A stretch of DNA of 35,182 nt from Chromera velia (taxonomy: Eukaryota; Sar; Chromeraceae), in the NCBI GenBank assembly GCA_018398765.1, contig JAHBMJ010000899.1, positions 3,798 through 38,979 of the forward strand, given 5' to 3'. The translations under genes were made by a program, and so were the position numbers. Numbering within the stretch: the stretch's first letter is position 1; each line of letters begins with the position of its first letter. Below the pieces are notes generated by a model that searched no databases, was not told the DNA's origin, and saw nothing but the letters and a program-made list of their open reading frames with translations. Of this stretch, positions 10,799 to 20,548 are shown piece after piece.

Positions 10799-11388
10799 GG
10801 GGGGGGGGTCCAGAATCCCGAAAAAGCTCGAGACGCCACACTTTTACAGCATTTCAATTGTGGTCCCCGGCCCCATTTTCAAGCTTTTTCAGGCTGCTCC
10901 GGTTTAGCCTCTGGACCTCCCCTCCCACGCTTCGCAAAAGCTCTGGGCGTTCAGAAAAGCAGCTTCAAAAGCATCTGCTCCTCCGGTAGAAGCCCACAAT
11001 CTTTTGCCTACATATGCCTACATAGTAAATTTTAAATACAAATTTTATATACACAAATTTTTTTTACTTTTGAACTTTTATTTAAAAAACTAGAAAAAAA
11101 CTAAATATGTTTTTAGGTGTATAACGGAGTATTTATTTTTTTTAAATATGTTAAAAACATATTTCATATATTTCAAAAGATGAGATTTGAAATCAAACTT
11201 CAGATTGTTTTTACTTTGAAAATTTATATATGGTGGAGGGGAGGGGGGGCTCATGGTCTGCCTCGGCAGAACCTCTCCTCAAGCAGTTTTTATCTTCCCC
11301 CGGAGCAGTTTTCCGCCCTTTGTTGTGCATCATTGTTGGAGGGGGGGCAAACGATGGGGGGAGGGTTGAATCAATTTGCAAAGCCTAT
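10799..11388. other. Intergenic DNA before the LTR element
   Basis: Mixed G-rich runs (10799-10808, 11234-11250, 11340-11366) and an AT-rich block (11030-11230). No gene seen. The last five bases, CCTAT (11384-11388), are the left target-site repeat of the LTR element. Confidence 0.5.
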
Positions 11389-11663
11389 TATTATGGATCA
11401 TGAATAAGAAAAACACTAAGTCCTTCGATAAGCAAAATTGACCTAATAGTAAAAAGGTCTAATACAGAGTGATTGATTCAATATAGACGCGTGCCTATTA
11501 TTAACAGCAATTCTTAGATACAGAGAATGGACGTGCATACATGCTGCCTGTTATAGAGAGAAGGCAAGCCTGAAGGAAAGGTGCCCTCTCTAATAGACCT
11601 CTATGTGTAAGATCATATAAGCACGTATCTGAGCCCTATAGCTTCTATAGGCCTGACGGAATA
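11389..11663 (+). repeat. 5' LTR
   Basis: Differs from the 3' LTR at 11 of 275 positions (96% identical, counted by eye), all transitions. It starts TA and ends TA where the 3' copy has the canonical TG...CA, so both termini have mutated. Confidence 0.95.
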
Positions 11664-11664
11664 G

Positions 11665-11682
11665 TGGTTAGCAGAGCTTTTG
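11665..11682 (+). promoter_or_regulatory. Primer binding site candidate
   Basis: Begins TGG one base after the 5' LTR, as required to pair with a tRNA 3' CCA. TGGTTAGCAGAGC resembles the complement of the initiator-Met tRNA 3' end (TGGTAGCAGAG) with one extra T. The true primer in this organism is unknown. Confidence 0.6.
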
Positions 11683-11950
11683 GGTTCCCGGTCCAGTTAA
11701 CACAATACAGACCGGAATGATCATGAGAAGAGGAACCTCCTATCTGCAAGGACGAAGCCAGAGTTCCCTTTCAATTCCTTCTATCGACCCCTGGTTAAAG
11801 AATATCGACACTCCTCATCCTTCCTCCATAGGCACCTTCTTTACGGAGGAAGGGGAGATTGTTACCGAAAGCCCAGCAGTCATGCACTACTGAGTATCTG
11901 AACAACAGACTGACTCAGAGGAATCGATACAGGCAGGGCAAAGACCGAAC
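11683..11950 (+). other. Retrotransposon leader
   Basis: About 270 bases between the primer site and the gag ATG, with no open frame of note. This is the usual place for packaging and dimerisation signals, none of which can be identified by eye. Confidence 0.5.
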
Positions 11951-12952
11951 ATGGCAATTGATGTAGACAAACTGAAGGGGCTGGCAGAGGTGAAGAGAGT
12001 CGTAGAGGTATTTAACCCCAAGAAGAAGAATGCGAGGACTTAGTTTAGCCAATTCCGTGATAAAGTGAGAGCCAGCAACCTCAACGTCAACGAATACAAA
12101 CTGTTGCTTGGTATACACTTTGTTGACACCGAGCTGGTGCAGCAGTGGGACGAGAAGAGAGGAACATGCTCCACCATCAACGAAGTAGACACATGGTTCC
12201 TCGATGCCTATGGTGGGGGAGGCATGGAAGAAAAACACGTTGTGTATACAATGGCAGATGTGAAACTAAGTGTCGCAGACGCGTTCCAACCGTTTGTTGA
12301 CCGATTCATCGATACCTTCATGGCCGTCAACCCAAACGCCATTTGCAACCATCGTATCACACCATTCATCAACGCCCTCTATCCCAAAATGCGGGAAGCC
12401 CTGGAAATTGAACCCACCTTCTCCGAATGGAATGATTTGGTAAAGAGAACCGAGCATCTCCATGCCAAACTGCAGAAGAAAGCCAAAGCCAAACTCGCTG
12501 CCGTCCAGAGTACGCAATCAGCGTTTAACCTTGAACGATGGGAGAAATTGATAGACAGGCTTGAGCGTGTTGAGGCCAGCATAGCGGCTTTGCACACTTG
12601 CGGCCGCGGCAGGGGCAATTTAATGCCACGAGGGGGTCGGGGTGGCTATGCCGTCTACAGTAATCGGCCGTCTCCTCAAATCGCATACGGCTTCACGCCT
12701 AACCGAAATGCAGGCTCAGGATGGAGAAGTAGATACAGGGGATGAGGAGGAATGCCAGGGGGCATGTACAGAGGCAGAGGAGGCCACAACGGTTTCAACA
12801 ACGGTCACTTTGGGTATGGACAGAATGGGCATGCTCCACCATTCGGGCAACGAGTGCCAACATGCCACCACTGCAGGTCGCCATCACACTTCGTCGCGAA
12901 CTGTCTAGAACTGCGGTACTCGGGAAACGAATGGGGTGGAGGGACACAGTAG
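11951..12952 (+). pseudogene. gag (capsid/nucleocapsid), two internal stops
   Basis: The frame starts at ATG 11951 and ends at TAG 12950-12952, interrupted by TAG at 12041-12043 and TGA at 12743-12745. The first half is capsid-like, helical and Trp-containing. The end is Arg/Gly-rich with one zinc knuckle, CHHCRSPSHFVANC (CX2CX4HX4C), which binds genomic RNA in retroelement nucleocapsids. Both internal stops are one transition away from sense codons. The true end overlaps the pol frame, see the frameshift signal. Confidence 0.8.
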
Positions 12953-12969
12953 AGGCAGTCCCTACCACC
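12922..12969 (+). promoter_or_regulatory. -1 ribosomal frameshift signal at gag-pol junction
   Basis: The heptamer GGGAAAC (12922-12928) lies in register with gag codons GGA-AAC, matching the X-XXY-YYZ rule. After a 6-nt spacer, 12935-12945 can pair with 12958-12969 in an 11-bp stem with one bulged A (12964) and a 12-nt loop that contains the gag stop codon. A -1 slip here enters exactly the frame in which protease and RT lie. This is the standard way to make a Gag-Pol fusion in limited amount. Confidence 0.75.
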
Positions 12970-13791
12970 CAACTTCAGTTGCCTCGTCCTCTCTCTGTGT
13001 ATCTCCATGCTCCACTTCATGAAATGAAAAGGAAAGGCTGCTTTTCGAGAGAGGACGACAGTGCAGGGAAAAGATTTGCTTTTGAAAAAGTACGTAAGCA
13101 GCCCGTGCTTCCATCTCCCTTGCCGGTACGAATGCTCAAAAGAGAAGAAATGAAACTAACAAGTATGTGGGCATAGAATGCTTCCATTAAGGTCAGTAGT
13201 CAGTCAAAAGTAAGCTTTGTGGTTGGAAATAGACATAAGACGACAGGAGTGCTTGATTCAGGTGCAGAGGTCTCATTCATAGATGTGTCACTGACTTTGC
13301 ATGCAGATAGCCCAGTGGTTCCGGCTACCCTGGCGCTGTCAGCGGCTGGAGAGAGTGGGTTGAAGGTGCTGGGGGAGACCACGATCTCACTCTCCCATCC
13401 CAATAGCCCAAAGAAGAAATTCCCGCACACTCTCCTCGTCACAGCCGACACGGGGTACGACCTGGTCCTTGGACAAGATTTTCTTAAGCTCAAAGACCCA
13501 GTCGTGCAGTACTACTATAGAGAGGACAGGTTGGTTGTTGCTGATCTTCCTGTCTTTCACTGTTGGTACGATGACGGACGGAAGCCGATGCGTGTGGCTC
13601 CCCTCTGCCGCACAAAGGTCACAAAGCGTTCCCGTACGCTTCTCCGGGTGGATGTAGATGGAGTAGGAGAGGAAGAAACAGTCATTTTGCGTCAAAATTT
13701 TCCCCGAGTGCACCCAGGCCTTGCAGTCCCAGACCAGATAGTCACAGTGAGGGCCAGCGTTGCCACCATCGAAGTCCTGAACGTCTCGTAG
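12929..13791 (+). pseudogene. Retrotransposon aspartic protease region
   Basis: The pol frame (-1 relative to gag) is open from 12742 except for TAG at 13174-13176 and TAG at 13789-13791. The active-site motif L-D-S-G-A (D at 13255) sits in TTGVLDSGAEVSFIDVSLT, followed later by D-L-V-L-G-Q-D-F-L, the second conserved strand of retropepsins. The protease would cleave Gag-Pol and acts as a dimer. Confidence 0.85.
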
Positions 13792-14763
13792 CAAGATTTT
13801 CGGTTAGGTACAGAGTCTCTCCTTATTTTTGCTGAGCTAGCCAGCCGCGTTGCCTCAGTTACAGCTGTCACAGCCGTCACAACCAACGTTATGACATCTA
13901 CCCCACCGCAGAATCCCCCGCCGCCTCCTTCGCTTCCGAAAATTGATCTCTTGCATATCCCGCCTGAGGTCAGAGGAAGTTATGAATCCCTCCTCCGAGA
14001 GTATAGCGACCTCTGGTCTCGCTCTCGCTTTGATATCGGCGAATTGCGACTGAATGGGCAGCCGTACGAAGTCCGAATCCCCATAGGCGATGCCCCTCCG
14101 ATCAGATGGAATCAGGACAGAGTGCCCTACCACCAACACGACCATGTGAAGAAGAAGATTGAGGCAATGGAAGAGGGGGGTGTCATCCACAAGTCCAGCT
14201 CACCATGGGCTGTGCCCATTGTCCTTGTGAAGAAGCCTGATGGCACCACCCGTTTCTGCTTCGACTTCCGCAAGCTGAATCAGGCAACCAAACGTGATTT
14301 GTTCCCCCTCTCCCGCATCCAAGAGACCCTCGACAGTCTCGCAGGAGCACAGGTGTTTTCCGTTCTTGATTATACCTCCGGCTTCTTCCAGCTGAAGATG
14401 CACGAAGCAGACGCAGAAAAAACTGCTTTCGTGACTCCTTTCGGTCTGTATGAGTTCACACGCATACCGTTTGGGCTCGTAAATGCACCGAGCATCTTCC
14501 AGCGTGTGATGACGTTACTCCTCACAAGTTTGACCAGAGACATCGCCCTCGTCTACATCGATAACATCATTGTTTTCTCCCACTCGCACGCAGAGCATTT
14601 GAGGGATTTGAGGGAGGTTTTGGGATTGGTGAGGCAGGCAAACCTCAAGCTGAAGTTAGAGAAATCACACATTGCGTTGAGAGAGGTGGAGTATTTGGGA
14701 CATTCAGTCTCCTTCAGGGGGATCAGGCCGAGTCGAAAGAATGTGAAGAAGGTATTGGAGTAG
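13792..14763 (+). pseudogene. Reverse transcriptase domain, catalytic D to N
   Basis: Continues in the same frame. RT landmarks are [43 protein letters not shown] and [15 protein letters not shown]. The catalytic box reads Y-I-D-N at 14554-14565 where the family has Y-x-D-D, so one metal-binding aspartate is lost (AAC at 14563-14565, one G-to-A step from GAC). The frame ends at TAG 14761-14763, where the family has a conserved Trp. This RT should be inactive. Confidence 0.92.
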
Positions 14764-15279
14764 GAGTCCCCAAAAGACTGAAAAGAGCTGCGCTCCTTTC
14801 TTTGTCTCTACTCGTATTACCGCCATTTCGTTGCAGGCTTTGCGAGGTTGATGCATCCCCTCCATGAGCTGCTGAAACCAGCTGACAAGGAAGGCCGTCC
14901 CCTTCCCTTCCAGTGGGGGGAGGAGGCAGAGGTAATCTTTGCCGAATTGAAAAAACGCCTCACTACCCCCCGTATCCTTGCCTTTCCAGATATGAGCCGT
15001 CATTTCACCGTCAAGCCAGACACGTGCAAGGTCTCCGTGGGAGGTCTTCTCACACAAGAAGTCAACGGAAAGGAGGTGGTGATTGCCTATACGAGCAGGG
15101 CATTGAGTGCCGCCAAGAGGAATTACAGCCCAGTAGAGAGGGAGGCCTTAGGTCTTGTGTACTGCTGCCTTCAGTGGCGTTACTACCTGATTGGTGGACG
15201 CACGTATGCAGTCACCGATCACAAACCTAATCTGGCGATGGAGGATAGGAAAGTGACGAATGAAAGAGTGAGGAATTGA
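14764..15279 (+). pseudogene. RT connection and RNase H domain
   Basis: Same frame, with TGA at 14779-14781 and TGA at 15277-15279. ELRSFLSLYSYYRHFVAGFA is the RT thumb/connection. RNase H follows with D-T-C in place of the usual D-A-S, YTSRALSAAKRNYSPVEREA and VTDHKPN (conserved E and D present). The TGA at 15277 falls where the family has the Trp of the R-W-x-L-x-L-Q-E motif. Confidence 0.88.
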
Positions 15280-16632
15280 GCGTTGGAGTTGCAGGAATTT
15301 GGGCTGCGGTATGTTCACAAGTCGGGGAAAGCCCATACAGACGCAGACGCTCTCTCCCAAATGCCGCAGAAGCCGTTGCCTGTTTGTGTCGACAGTGGCG
15401 TCCCACTGTGCAAGCATTGCAACCAACCCGCAGACGGGAGCACCAAGATCTGGACAGGTATGGGGGCACTCATGGCAGGTGTGCACGGGCAGGCAGAGGC
15501 TGTACCACTGCAAGCGAACAAAGCGTTTTTGGACAGAGTCAGAGAGGAGTTGCCGAAAGATCCGGTGTTGGGCGACCACTACAGATATTTTGTGAAAAGT
15601 ATTGTGCCAATAGACAAGAGGCAGGTAAGGTAGGTGCTTTTGGAAGAGAGTGCGTTTGAGTTCAAAGATGGCCTGCTGTACCGGTTCGAGGGGAGAGGGG
15701 TAAAAAAAAGAGAGCAACTCGTTATGCCTAGGACGTGTCAGTCAACTGTGCTTATGATGGGGCATGATCACAGTTTGGGAGGTTATGCAGGGCAGCATCG
15801 GTTGGTAGACAAAACGTTGCTGCATTTCTGGTGGCCTCGATTGCGGACTGATCTGAGGGAGTGGGTTGTTTCCTGTCGAGAGTGTCAGGAGCGAGCGAAG
15901 CGTCTTCCCACCAGAAACCCACAGACAGTCCCAGTGCCTTCTCCTCGTCCATGGCACACGTTAGGAATCGACGTGTCTGGTCTTTTCCCAACCTCCCACA
16001 GAGGAAACCGATTTGTCCTCGTTGTGACAGACCATTTCTCCAAGAACGTCGAAACCTTTGCCTGTCCTGAGATGACAGCAACAGTCGTAGCACAGATTTT
16101 GGTGGATGAAATTTTCTCTTGGTATGGCCCGTTTGAGGTCCTGCTCTCTGACAGGGGGACGAACTTCCGGAGTGAGTTGGTGTTTGAGGTGTTGCGCATT
16201 CTGAAGATCAACCACAAACTGACCTTAAGATACCACCCTCAGTGCAACGGTCTGACTAAATGTTACAATCAGACCTGGGAGCAGGGGGTTGGGAAGCAAC
16301 TGAAGGCAGAGAATTCCCTTGACTGGGACCTTTACCTCCAGCCATTCAATTTCTCTTACCGCACTACCCCTCACGCCGAAACCCATCTCACTTCCTTTCA
16401 GCTGACGTATGGGTATGAGCCGACCCATCTGCTGCGAGTTGAACCTGTCTCCCCGTTGCCTACAATGACTACTACAGCGTCATCCGATAGAACAGACTGT
16501 AACTGGTTGATGCAGTACAGCAGAGGATGGAAAGATCAAGACAGAAGAGAGAGGAGAGGAATTCTCCACCGACGCAACCGAGATTCAGAGTGGATGATCG
16601 GGTTTTTCTCCGCAAACCGGAGAACCCGTTGA
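15280..16632 (+). pseudogene. Integrase (zinc finger and DDE core), catalytic E to K
   Basis: Same frame, with TAG at 15631-15633. It includes a tether, H-x4-H-type zinc finger residues (GHDHSLGGYAGQH ... CRECQ) and core residues D in GIDVSG and D in LLSDRGTNF. The third catalytic residue is Lys (AAA, 16258-16260) inside HPQCNGLTKCYN, where the family has Glu in a T-E-R-x-N context; one G-to-A change explains it. The frame drifts out around 16450-16520, and the C-terminal part continues in another frame. Confidence 0.9.
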
Positions 16633-17336
16633 CAGGGAGGAATGCAGGAAAACTAGAGGCGACCCATGAGGGGGTATACAAAATTGTTGCCAACCCAGAA
16701 GGACGGACATACAACACGGTGATCAGACGAGTGGGAGGAAAAGAGAGAGTCTCTGTGAGCACAGACAGGTTGGCACTTTGGAAGAAGATAGAGAACGTCA
16801 GAGTAGAAGGAAAAGAAACAGAGGTTCAACTTGAAGAGAAGGAGGAGAGATCGAGAACAGAAAGAGAGAGTGGAACGAAAAAAAAAGAGAAAGAGGGGCA
16901 GAGAGAAGAGGAAACGCGTGCGTTTGACAAGACAGATGCAGAAGCCAGTGATCCGTGCCCTTAGTGGCAGGTAGGTCCACATCAGCACCGCAAGACGAAT
17001 TTGTCTCCAATTGATGAGGAGGAGTCAAAGTTCGAGTCTGAGACTTCTTTTGAGGAGGAAGAGAAAGAGAGTGAACAGGAGGACAGTGAGGAACTAGAAA
17101 GTCAAAAAGGGAGAAAGAAGGCGCCAAGATCGAATTCGAAGAAGGGAAAAGGAAAGTAGAAAGCAGTGCCCATTGGAATTCAAATAAGTCAGGAGAAGGA
17201 AGGAAAGACCTTCTACCATGTTTCCTTCTCTGATGGCACTTTTCTTTGGTTGAGTGAAGAGGGGGTGGACACACCCGCCCTCGTTAAAGACTTTGAGAGA
17301 AAGAAGGAAGCCGTTTTGCATGGCCGGGTAGAATGA
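16503..17336 (+). pseudogene. Integrase C-terminus with chromodomain-like tail
   Basis: Third frame, open except TAG at 16962-16964 and 17157-17159, ending TGA 17334-17336. First comes the GPY-type module: [23 protein letters not shown], then R-L-A-L-W. A very acidic and basic linker follows. The tail [20 protein letters not shown], then T-P-A-L-V-K-D-F, resembles a chromodomain (aromatic strand, W, acidic turn, closing helix). In chromoviruses this module directs integration to marked heterochromatin. Confidence 0.65.
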
Positions 17337-17508
17337 ACTGTTGATTGCTCCATGACATGAAGTGATGACTGCGCTGTTTTAATCAATTCGATCCATCATT
17401 CCTTTTTCCTGCCCTTCTTATGTTTTTCCCGCCCTTCGTATCATGTGGTGCGGCCACGCCAATGGTGGTTCTTCGATTGCCGGTATAGGTGGCTGAGATT
17501 GGTGAAAG

Positions 17509-18440
17509 GTGGAGAACATAAGAGCCGAAATAAATGAAGGAGGCTGCTGGAAGGTGTGGAGGAGACTCGGTGAGGAAGACAGGAGGGCAGCACTAAGAAA
17601 AACAAAAGACAGCATGACGACCCAGCAGGTAGCAGAAGGTTTCAAACAAACGTACGAGCTGCCAAAGGAAGAGAAAGAAGAGAGAAAGAGGGAACAAGAA
17701 GGAAAAACGACAGTGAGTAGAGCGATTAAGGAAAAAGGATGGCACATAGCAGAGGAAAAGGAGGTAAGGAAGGCAATGAAAAGAGCAGGCAACCCCAGAA
17801 AGGCCGCTGGGAAAGATGGAATGCCCCCAGAAATGCTGAGAACGATGGAAAAATCGACTGAGCTGGTATCTTTGTATGTTTTGTTAATTAATGTTGCATA
17901 TTGTTTTGGCTGGTGGCCGAAAGGGTGGAATGACTTGCCGGTGACGGCTCTTCCAAAACCAGGTAAGTCACTCGCACTAATTGGGGGATGGAGGGGAGTG
18001 TACCTGGTGGTAGCAGATGCGAAATGGGGGGATATGATCATGAGAACAAAGGTGGAAAAGGAAGCCAGACAGACGCCATGGCAGTTCGCATACAAGAGAA
18101 AGACAGGCACATGCGATGCAATTTTTCTTTTGCTGTTCGTTATTGCTCGAATGGAAGTGCTCAGTGTTGCTTTTGTTGACTTCACACGGGCTTTCGACGA
18201 AGTGAGGCTGGAAAAGTTAAAAGAGAAATTGAGAAAGGCAGGGGTGGAGGAAGGCCTAATCAGATGGGTTGAGGCCTCTCTGGAAAAAGTGAGGGCACGG
18301 GTGAAGGGAACGAGCATGTGGTACCTGGAAGACAAAGGACTCAAGCAAGGAAGTCCGAGCGGCCCTTCCCTTTACTCTGTATACACACATGACTTGCCAG
18401 AGGAAGTAGGAAAGAGNATCAAGAGAGAAAGAAGAAGTTA
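17509..18440 (+). pseudogene. LINE reverse transcriptase, N-terminal motifs
   Basis: RT motifs in order: A-G-K-D-G-M-P-P-E-M-L, LPVTALPKPGK, QFAYKRKTGTCDA, motif A VAFVDFTRAFDEV and motif B GLKQGSPSGPSLYSVY. Motif C (the Y/F-A-D-D box), expected 30-60 residues on, is absent: the reading changes frame at a lone N (18417). Confidence 0.88.
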
Positions 18441-19420
18441 GACTGGGGGAGATAGTGATGAAAGAAGCAAGAGAGCAACCCTACCTGGGACTAGTCCTAT
18501 CCGCCGACTGCGACCTAGAAACCATGATGAAAGCACGGTCAATCAAAGCAGAGAGATACATGCAGGGACTGATGGGGAAGATAGGAAGGGAGGGAGGGAT
18601 TCCACCCGCTGATTGCTTCAATATATTTAAACAGACAGTGCGCGCCATATGGTTGTATGGATGCGAAATCCATGTATACCCAGATAGCGCGTATGCAGAA
18701 TTCGACGAGAAGCAAAGGAGATTTGTCAGGTTTGTTTTGCGTTTGAGAAAGAAAGAGAATTGTGCCACGCTGATGATGGAAGGAGGTTTTATTCTGATTG
18801 ATCTCAAAGTGGCTTTTAGAATGATCCGGTGGGCAGGGAAGGCTTTAAAGGAGAGAAGAAACGAAGCGGTAGGGCAGGCAATCCTTACATGCCTGAGAGA
18901 GGGGATAGAGAACGAAATGGGGGGGGGGAGAGGAATGCATCCTTTTCACCTTTTCCCTCATCTGAAACAATGTGCACAGACACTCTACACAGACAGAGGA
19001 ATGCACCTTTTTGTAAGAGAAAGACTAAAAGGAAGCGTAGGGCAGAGAGGAACACAGGTAGTTAACGAGAGAGTGGATAGGATAGAGAGATGGCTGCTGA
19101 AGAGAACAAAAAATGAGCTAGACGAGAAGAAGAGAGAGGCGTTTGCACATAGAATAGAAAGAAACATAAGAGAGAAGAGCAGTCAGGAGAAGGCAGAACT
19201 AACAGGAGTGATGATGGCTGACGTGCACAGAAAGGTCTCAAATGGAAACCGTCTCCACCTTTCTTTGTTTGAAGACAGAGCAGATAGAAAGGTTGGCTCA
19301 ACAATGAAAATAGACAGAGAGAGAATAGGGAGAGCCCCTTTTTGCTATACGAGAGTGGCGCCGCGATCAAAACACAGGAGAGAGCAGCATGCAGGGTGGG
19401 AGACAGGGCTGTGGCTGTGA
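18422..19420 (+). pseudogene. LINE thumb and post-RT region
   Basis: The frame resumes after the N with V-R-L-G-E, then QPYLGLVLSADCDLETMMKA, the strand-and-helix region that normally follows motif C and the primer-grip. A long helical, basic segment follows. Another frame change is needed near 19320-19345 to reach the C-terminal zinc knuckle. Confidence 0.75.
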
Positions 19421-20154
19421 CTCAGGGAAAAATTCCGGTAAGGAGGGGAGAGAAGGTGCCGTTACAGAAAAGGATGTGCCAGTTCTGTCGAGGGTGGTTG
19501 GGAATCGAGGTGGTGAAAGATGAAATCCATTTGGTGACAGAATGTCCTGTTTTTGACAGAGAGAAAGCAGAAATGTTTAGAAAGATAGAAGGGAAACGGG
19601 ACAGCAAGATGGAAGAAAAAGCCAGAAAGGCAGCCAGAGAAAGAGAAGGGCTCAACAGAGAAGAGGGAAAAAGGGACAACTCGACGCTTTTCTATTTTCT
19701 GTTGAATGAATGTCATGCCGGAGTGGATGAGTTTTTGGGATGGGCGTCATTCAGACGGAGGGTGTTTGAGGAGTGTCCAGGACGGTACGGACACATAGAG
19801 GGAGACACTCTGGCGGCCAGATATGCAGGAATCACCGGAAGGCAGCGGGCGATCGAGAGACTAACAAAAGAATATGAGGAGACAATTGATAACTTAGAGA
19901 CGACCGAAGGAGCGTTAGGGTGGGGAAGGAGGGAGCCGCAGAAGAAGATTGATAAAGCAAACAAAAAGAGCGAGGAAGCCCAAATCACATGCCGTTTCAG
20001 ATCGATTTTCAGGCCGGAAAGCCAACGCGGATCCAGAGCCGTGGCTCGAACAACGAACAATCATGCAGCAGCGGCCAGGGCAACAGACTCTGGCGGGCCC
20101 CGAGGGCGGGGTCTGATACCTCAGCTTAGGCTGGGGAACGCCCCGCCCTGCTAG
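19342..20154 (+). pseudogene. LINE C-terminal zinc-knuckle region
   Basis: Contains C-Q-F-C, then G-I-E-V-V-K-D-E-I-H and T-E-C: CX2CX13HX4C, the C-terminal knuckle of RT-encoding LINEs. A basic helical tail follows. The ORF ends at TAG 20152-20154, about 70 bases before the TCAA tail. Confidence 0.8.
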
Positions 20155-20253
20155 CTCTGGCGACAGATAGACATAGCGGGAAGGCCCTAGCTAGGGGCGG
20201 AACATATCAATCAATCAATCAATCAAAATCAATTGTGCGGGACGTACAAGCTT

Positions 20254-20264
20254 AAAGGGGGGAG
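20254..20264 (+). promoter_or_regulatory. Polypurine tract
   Basis: AAAGGGGGGAG four bases before the 3' LTR; the RNase H-resistant primer site for plus-strand DNA synthesis. Confidence 0.9.
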
Positions 20265-20268
20265 TGAT

Positions 20269-20543
20269 TGTTATGGATCATGAATGAGAGGAACACTAAG
20301 TCCTTCGATAAGCAAGATCAACCTAATAGTAAAAAGGTCTAATACAGAGTGATTGATTCAATACAGACGCATGCCTATTATTAACAGCAATTCTTAGATA
20401 CAGAGAATGGACGTGCATACATGCTGCCTGTTATAGAGAGAAGGCAAGCCTGAAGGAAAGGTGCCCTCTCTAATAGACCTCTATGTGTAAGATCGTATAA
20501 GCACGTATCTGAGCCCTATAGCTTCTATAGGCCTGACGGAACA
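20269..20543 (+). repeat. 3' LTR
   Basis: Starts TG and ends CA, as canonical LTRs do; partner of 11389-11663. CCTGT follows (20544-20548). Confidence 0.95.
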
Positions 20544-20548
20544 CCTGT

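Larger units (their letters stand above)
17389..20226 (+). mobile_element. 5'-truncated LINE nested in the LTR element
   Basis: Non-LTR retrotransposon with a (TCAA)n 3' tail at 20206-20225. AATCAATT occurs at 17381-17388 and again at 20227-20234, forming an 8-bp target-site duplication, though its sequence resembles the tail and the exact edge is ambiguous. It lacks an endonuclease region, as expected of 5'-truncated copies. It lies between the integrase tail and the polypurine tract, so it is younger than the LTR element. Confidence 0.85.
11389..20543 (+). mobile_element. Degenerate Ty3/gypsy LTR retrotransposon with nested LINE
   Basis: Two 275-bp direct repeats bound the element. Flanking pentamers CCTAT (11384-11388) and CCTGT (20544-20548) form an imperfect 5-bp target-site duplication, the usual size for this superfamily. 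Order inside: primer-binding-like site, gag with CCHC knuckle, protease, RT, RNase H, integrase, chromodomain-like tail, [LINE], polypurine tract. The order protease-RT-RNaseH-integrase defines Ty3/gypsy, and the chromodomain-like tail suggests the chromovirus branch. Without the LINE the element is about 6.3 kb. Around ten in-frame stops and substitutions at catalytic residues mean it is not autonomous. Confidence 0.95.

Noticed and set aside
17418-18344. 308-codon reverse-strand ORF
   Set aside because: Antisense shadow of the LINE RT frame, which has RT motifs in order.
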